NCBI GenBank assembly: GCA_008360955.1
Contig: LUCM01006413.1
Span: 1 to 64,000 of the forward strand
DNA length: 64,000 nt
Reading direction: 5' to 3'
Source of the DNA: Fasciolopsis buskii
Taxonomy: Eukaryota; Platyhelminthes; Trematoda; Plagiorchiida; Fasciolidae
Every line of letters begins with the position of its first letter. Within the stretch, counting starts at the first letter, position 1. The notes below the pieces were generated by a model. That model ran no database searches, was not told the DNA's origin, and was given only the letters and a program-made list of their open reading frames with translations. Positions 60,501 to 64,000 of the stretch are shown here, piece after piece. The translations under genes and the position numbers were made by a program.

Positions 60501-61960
60501 GGTTGACTCAGCCGTTTTAGCACAAGAATCGGCCTGTACTTTACTATTGATAAAGACGATGGAGTCCTGGAGACAAGCTAGGAGTGCAAAACACATCGAT
60601 GTCCGATTGACTTCGTGTGCCACGAAAACGATCTGCACATCACTCTTGCAAAACTTTCAGGTCAAATTAACCAAAGGCGTGGTTGAAGGGACAGTGTAAA
60701 GTCACAGGTCACGTTGCCATGACGGGTGTGTAAGTATGCGCTGATGCAACTAGATTTACATGCTGCGTTGTGAACGGTTTAGAGATAGGTGACTCAGTTT
60801 GAAACTGGGGCAAAAATGAGACAATTGATCCTGACATGGAAATCGTTCACCCTTGGTGAATTATAACAAGCTTTGGGTCACAAATTTTCCCGCCAATGCG
60901 ATTGCAGTTGTGATGCTGGCAGGACAACCACGACAGATTTTTCTAATTCTCACATGAAAAGAAATATAGTTTCGCCAGTTTGGAGTAGAGAATATGTCCA
61001 TTTTTATAAGGGTGGATCTGGCGGTATTTTTCTTACCAAACAACGAAATTTCCGGTTCTTTGTCTCTGTCCAAATAGAATTCTCATTTCATTATGACCAG
61101 AATGCTATCGGATAAATGGAATTTGGCTTACACTTGTTTATTTCATCGATAGGGGTGGCATGGGTTTTAATCGCCTAGGAATTCTGAATGATCTCCCAAC
61201 GTTGAGTTTTCTCAAAGCATCCAGAGGGATGGTATGATGCGGAAATTACGCGAAAATTAATCATTGATTTAGGCAAACTAAATTCGCCATTCGTCATAAT
61301 GCAATCACTCCGGTAAAGGAACTAAAAAATTGAGGTTCCTTAAAAGTAAATATGAAATAGAATGTACGTACCTGCGGCAATTAAAGAAAATCTGAACAAA
61401 ATCTGAAGTCAAATAGAGAGTGGCTTTGGATTCACCCAATTTTCTGAACACCAGACGCTAGGAACACACCAATCAGCGCTCATGTGATTAAATTTCAGTT
61501 TATGTGATTCAGAGTACTATTGAATGCAGTTCAGAACAGTTACGAAAACAAGGATAGAACTGAAAGGCGCGAGTGAGTACAGATATGGATAGATGCTTCT
61601 TCGTATGCCCATCTATTTTACTGCTAGGTACAGCTCTACTGTATTGACCGAGTTGCAAAAAATATAACTAGAGTGCATCTAAACCAGTTGTGGAATTCCC
61701 AAGTGATTTACTGCTTAAAATGACTTCAAAAAGAATACAAACATGAAGGAAGAACTAATAGTGTGAACTAACTGCAATATGTCGATTATTGGCAGTCGGC
61801 ATATGGCCATATAGTGAGTAACTTCGTAACAAGACACGTGCGCTGAAATCAATAACTAGTCAGCAGATGCAAGCTACACCGTGTGAATTATCTATTCTGG
61901 GATGACCTATCGCGGTACGTCTTCGGCCTGTCAAAAAACGTATCAAGAATGTCAACACCA
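57600..61960. other. No gene recognised
   Basis: AT-rich sequence with only short, unrelated ORFs on both strands. Confidence 0.35.
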
Positions 61961-61968
61961 CGTTTGAT

Positions 61969-62000
61969 TTTGTTGTTGTTGTTGTTATTGTTGTTGTTGC
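61969..62000. repeat. (TTG)n trinucleotide repeat
   Basis: About ten TTG/GTT units with one ATT interruption. On the minus strand it lies in a 107-codon open frame as an Asn run, which I regard as incidental. Confidence 0.9.
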
Positions 62001-64000
62001 GAAATGGCATTTGCATTTGGAAGTAAAACACGACACTCCGATTGGAGATGCCTACATCACAACCATCGTACATGCTAATAGTTCGGGTCTGAGCTAACGT
62101 TTTTTCACGAGGCTTCCGGTGGCAATGTGCAACGAGGCAGTTATACTGAATCAGAAGCCACCAACAAATGGTGATAGTTTTCATACGCATGTATGTATTC
62201 ATGATATCCACTAGTCACAAACATAATGGCTATTTTTCAATTAGTTTTCAAGAGAAGTTTTCAAGTTTATTCTCTTTCTTGCGGTATTTTTAATTCAGCG
62301 TGAAAATTTTCATAACTATTTTCCATCACAGCAGAGGATTTAATGGTTGTCGGATGAAATTCTGATTTGGGAATCTTGAAAGTGCGACATCACTCATCCA
62401 ACAACGGAGAACTGGAAAATGAAATTCAAAATGGCAGAAACACACAAAAACAGACAAATCCAAACTCTACTATTTGTTTCTTCTTTGTTTCCTTCTGTGT
62501 GGTCACTCTGCGTTGCTGATTTTAAGATTATGCATGGGTCCGTTTGTGAGTGTACAAGCGTTTGCCTAGCTGGGCATTTGATAGTATTCAGTTTACCGTG
62601 CTGGCGAGTGACAGAATTTCATTACCACTACCTCTGACTTGGCTGCCTTGCTAATGGATCGAATTCCGCCCAAGGTGGTGATGGATTAAATGATTCCTCA
62701 ATCAAAGCTACGCAGTACGCGGTGGTAGAGACTGTATAAATCCTTTGCAATCAAATGCCGGCCACAGCTCGTTTATGCAAGGCACAAATGTACCGACCAC
62801 GTGGAGCTTGTGCTTATGCTCACGGGGTCATTAGTTCGTGAAACTTTGGTGCATATCTGGTGCACAAGTTCATTTTAAATGTTCTGCAATAGCGTGATAC
62901 AAACTATTTAGTGTATGTGTAAGTTTTCTGTGGTATGTATCGAGAACATTGCAATGATTTACATGAGATTTTACTACACTTGCCTGATATTACGCGTTCA
63001 GTTAATCGATATCGACTTTCGGTGGTATTCGCCACTTTCTTGTATGTGGATCCAAACACATCTGAGATGCAATTAGGAATCCCACAATTCGAAATAATCA
63101 TCTTATCCCGTGATTTTGGTGATCGTCATAAGTTTCCCTCCCATCTGATTAAGATCATTCAAAGTAGTCGGTAGCAAAGCAGTTGTATTGCCTTTTCTGA
63201 AGGGCATACTGTTTCTAAAACGGTCAATTTCGGATGTCTCTCAAGGGGTCGTGAAACAAAACTAAACATGAATCCGAAGATCAACCGAAGTTGAATGATG
63301 CCGCAAAGTGAAAATAACAGAAAGATTAATCGCCGCTCTAGGCAAGCTCAATTCCCAATGCATCATAACACATTCATTCCGTCAGCTCTGTCAATGAAAC
63401 AACCATACATACGTTTGTTTCCAACTGAAACAGAACTGATACAAACAGTAATGACCTGAACCGTAAGACTTATCAGTTATTGATTACTAAAAGGGACATC
63501 TCACTGGAATTCGCCTCTCACTGTATACAGGTTCCACTGGGCTTCAAAAGTGCACAACACCAGTGCATGCCTATCACTGTAGAAATGGGTGCAGTCTCTT
63601 TCTTGGTATTCCATATATGTCGCAGAACTCCATTCGGTTGTCAACAGCCTGAAGTTGAAGCTCAGTCAACTGCGACTTGCTTGTAACTGTACTGCAGAGG
63701 CTCTTTTTGGAGATCAACCAACTTGGTGCAATATGAAATTGATCCTTCACATCTGAGTTTAGAAACGTGCAACTTATCGACAATGCAATCAGGTAGCCAT
63801 GGATCAGCTTTTCATACCAGTGAAATCATAAAGACCTCCTTCTTTCGGCCGAGACCAGGCCATAAGTGGTCGAATTTTTACTCGTCCCCCTGTGAAAGAA
63901 AACAGGCCGTGTGGAAAAACGTTCCACAGTGAGAGTGACTTCTTTTCCCCCTCTCATTAGCTGGTCAGTTAAGGATTGTCATCGATAAGCCTTTGCCGTG
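62001..64000. other. No gene recognised to the window end
   Basis: Short ORFs only. A minus-strand stretch near 63690-63600 (SQLTELQLQAVDNRMEF...) has some heptad character and could be another coiled-coil exon, but it lacks clear splice sites. Confidence 0.3.

Noticed and set aside
61888..62211. 107-codon minus-strand frame with an Asn run
   Set aside because: The run is a TTG repeat. Flanks show no domain, and there is no splice or promoter context.
1..64000. CRISPR arrays, bacterial operons, rRNA genes
   Set aside because: No regularly spaced repeats, no Shine-Dalgarno-led gene clusters and no rRNA-like sequence seen. The window is eukaryotic.

Overview
The window looks like a piece of a repeat-rich flatworm (trematode or cestode) genome. 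I base this on three things seen in the sequence: split coding exons with GT/AG borders, some introns only 38-46 bp long beside introns of several kb, and many decayed retroelement copies of the RTE/SR2-like, CR1-like and Penelope-like types typical of parasitic flatworms. There are no bacterial operons, rRNA genes, intact tRNA genes or CRISPR arrays. The species is inferred only to this level.

Layout. 1-6735: decayed LINE copies (one minus, one plus, plus a LINE 3' end with an ATG-repeat tail). 8074-19224: exons of an unrecognised plus-strand host gene (8074-8222, 8269-8341, perhaps 8425-8453; 12527-12706; terminal 19000-19224) embedded in LINE copies, one of which carries a nested Penelope-like fragment. 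17745-21587 and 35042-36689: two copies of one near-identical segment that differ by a clean 2,195-bp block, which in the first copy holds the last exon of the host gene. 22684-34990: two minus-strand CR1-like LINEs, a Gypsy integrase remnant, short LINE pieces, an unrecognised frameshifted ORF and a tRNA-derived sequence. 36954-39176: a broken MULE-type transposase gene with a FAR1/ZSWIM3-like N-terminal region, DDE core and degraded SWIM finger.

The right third (about 40-64 kb) is poor in recognisable transposons. It holds the probable last exon of a plus-strand gene (43743-43987), facing a minus-strand gene for a coiled-coil protein whose exons 55069-54857, 50210-49515 and 44821-44372 all begin and end in the same codon phase. 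The two genes converge. A decayed hammerhead-ribozyme-like motif flanked by TA repeats lies in the second intron region (about 53.0 kb).

All transposon ORFs seen are broken by stops or frameshifts. The probable working genes are the exon sets described above, none of which I can assign to a named family. All family calls were made by eye from conserved motifs.
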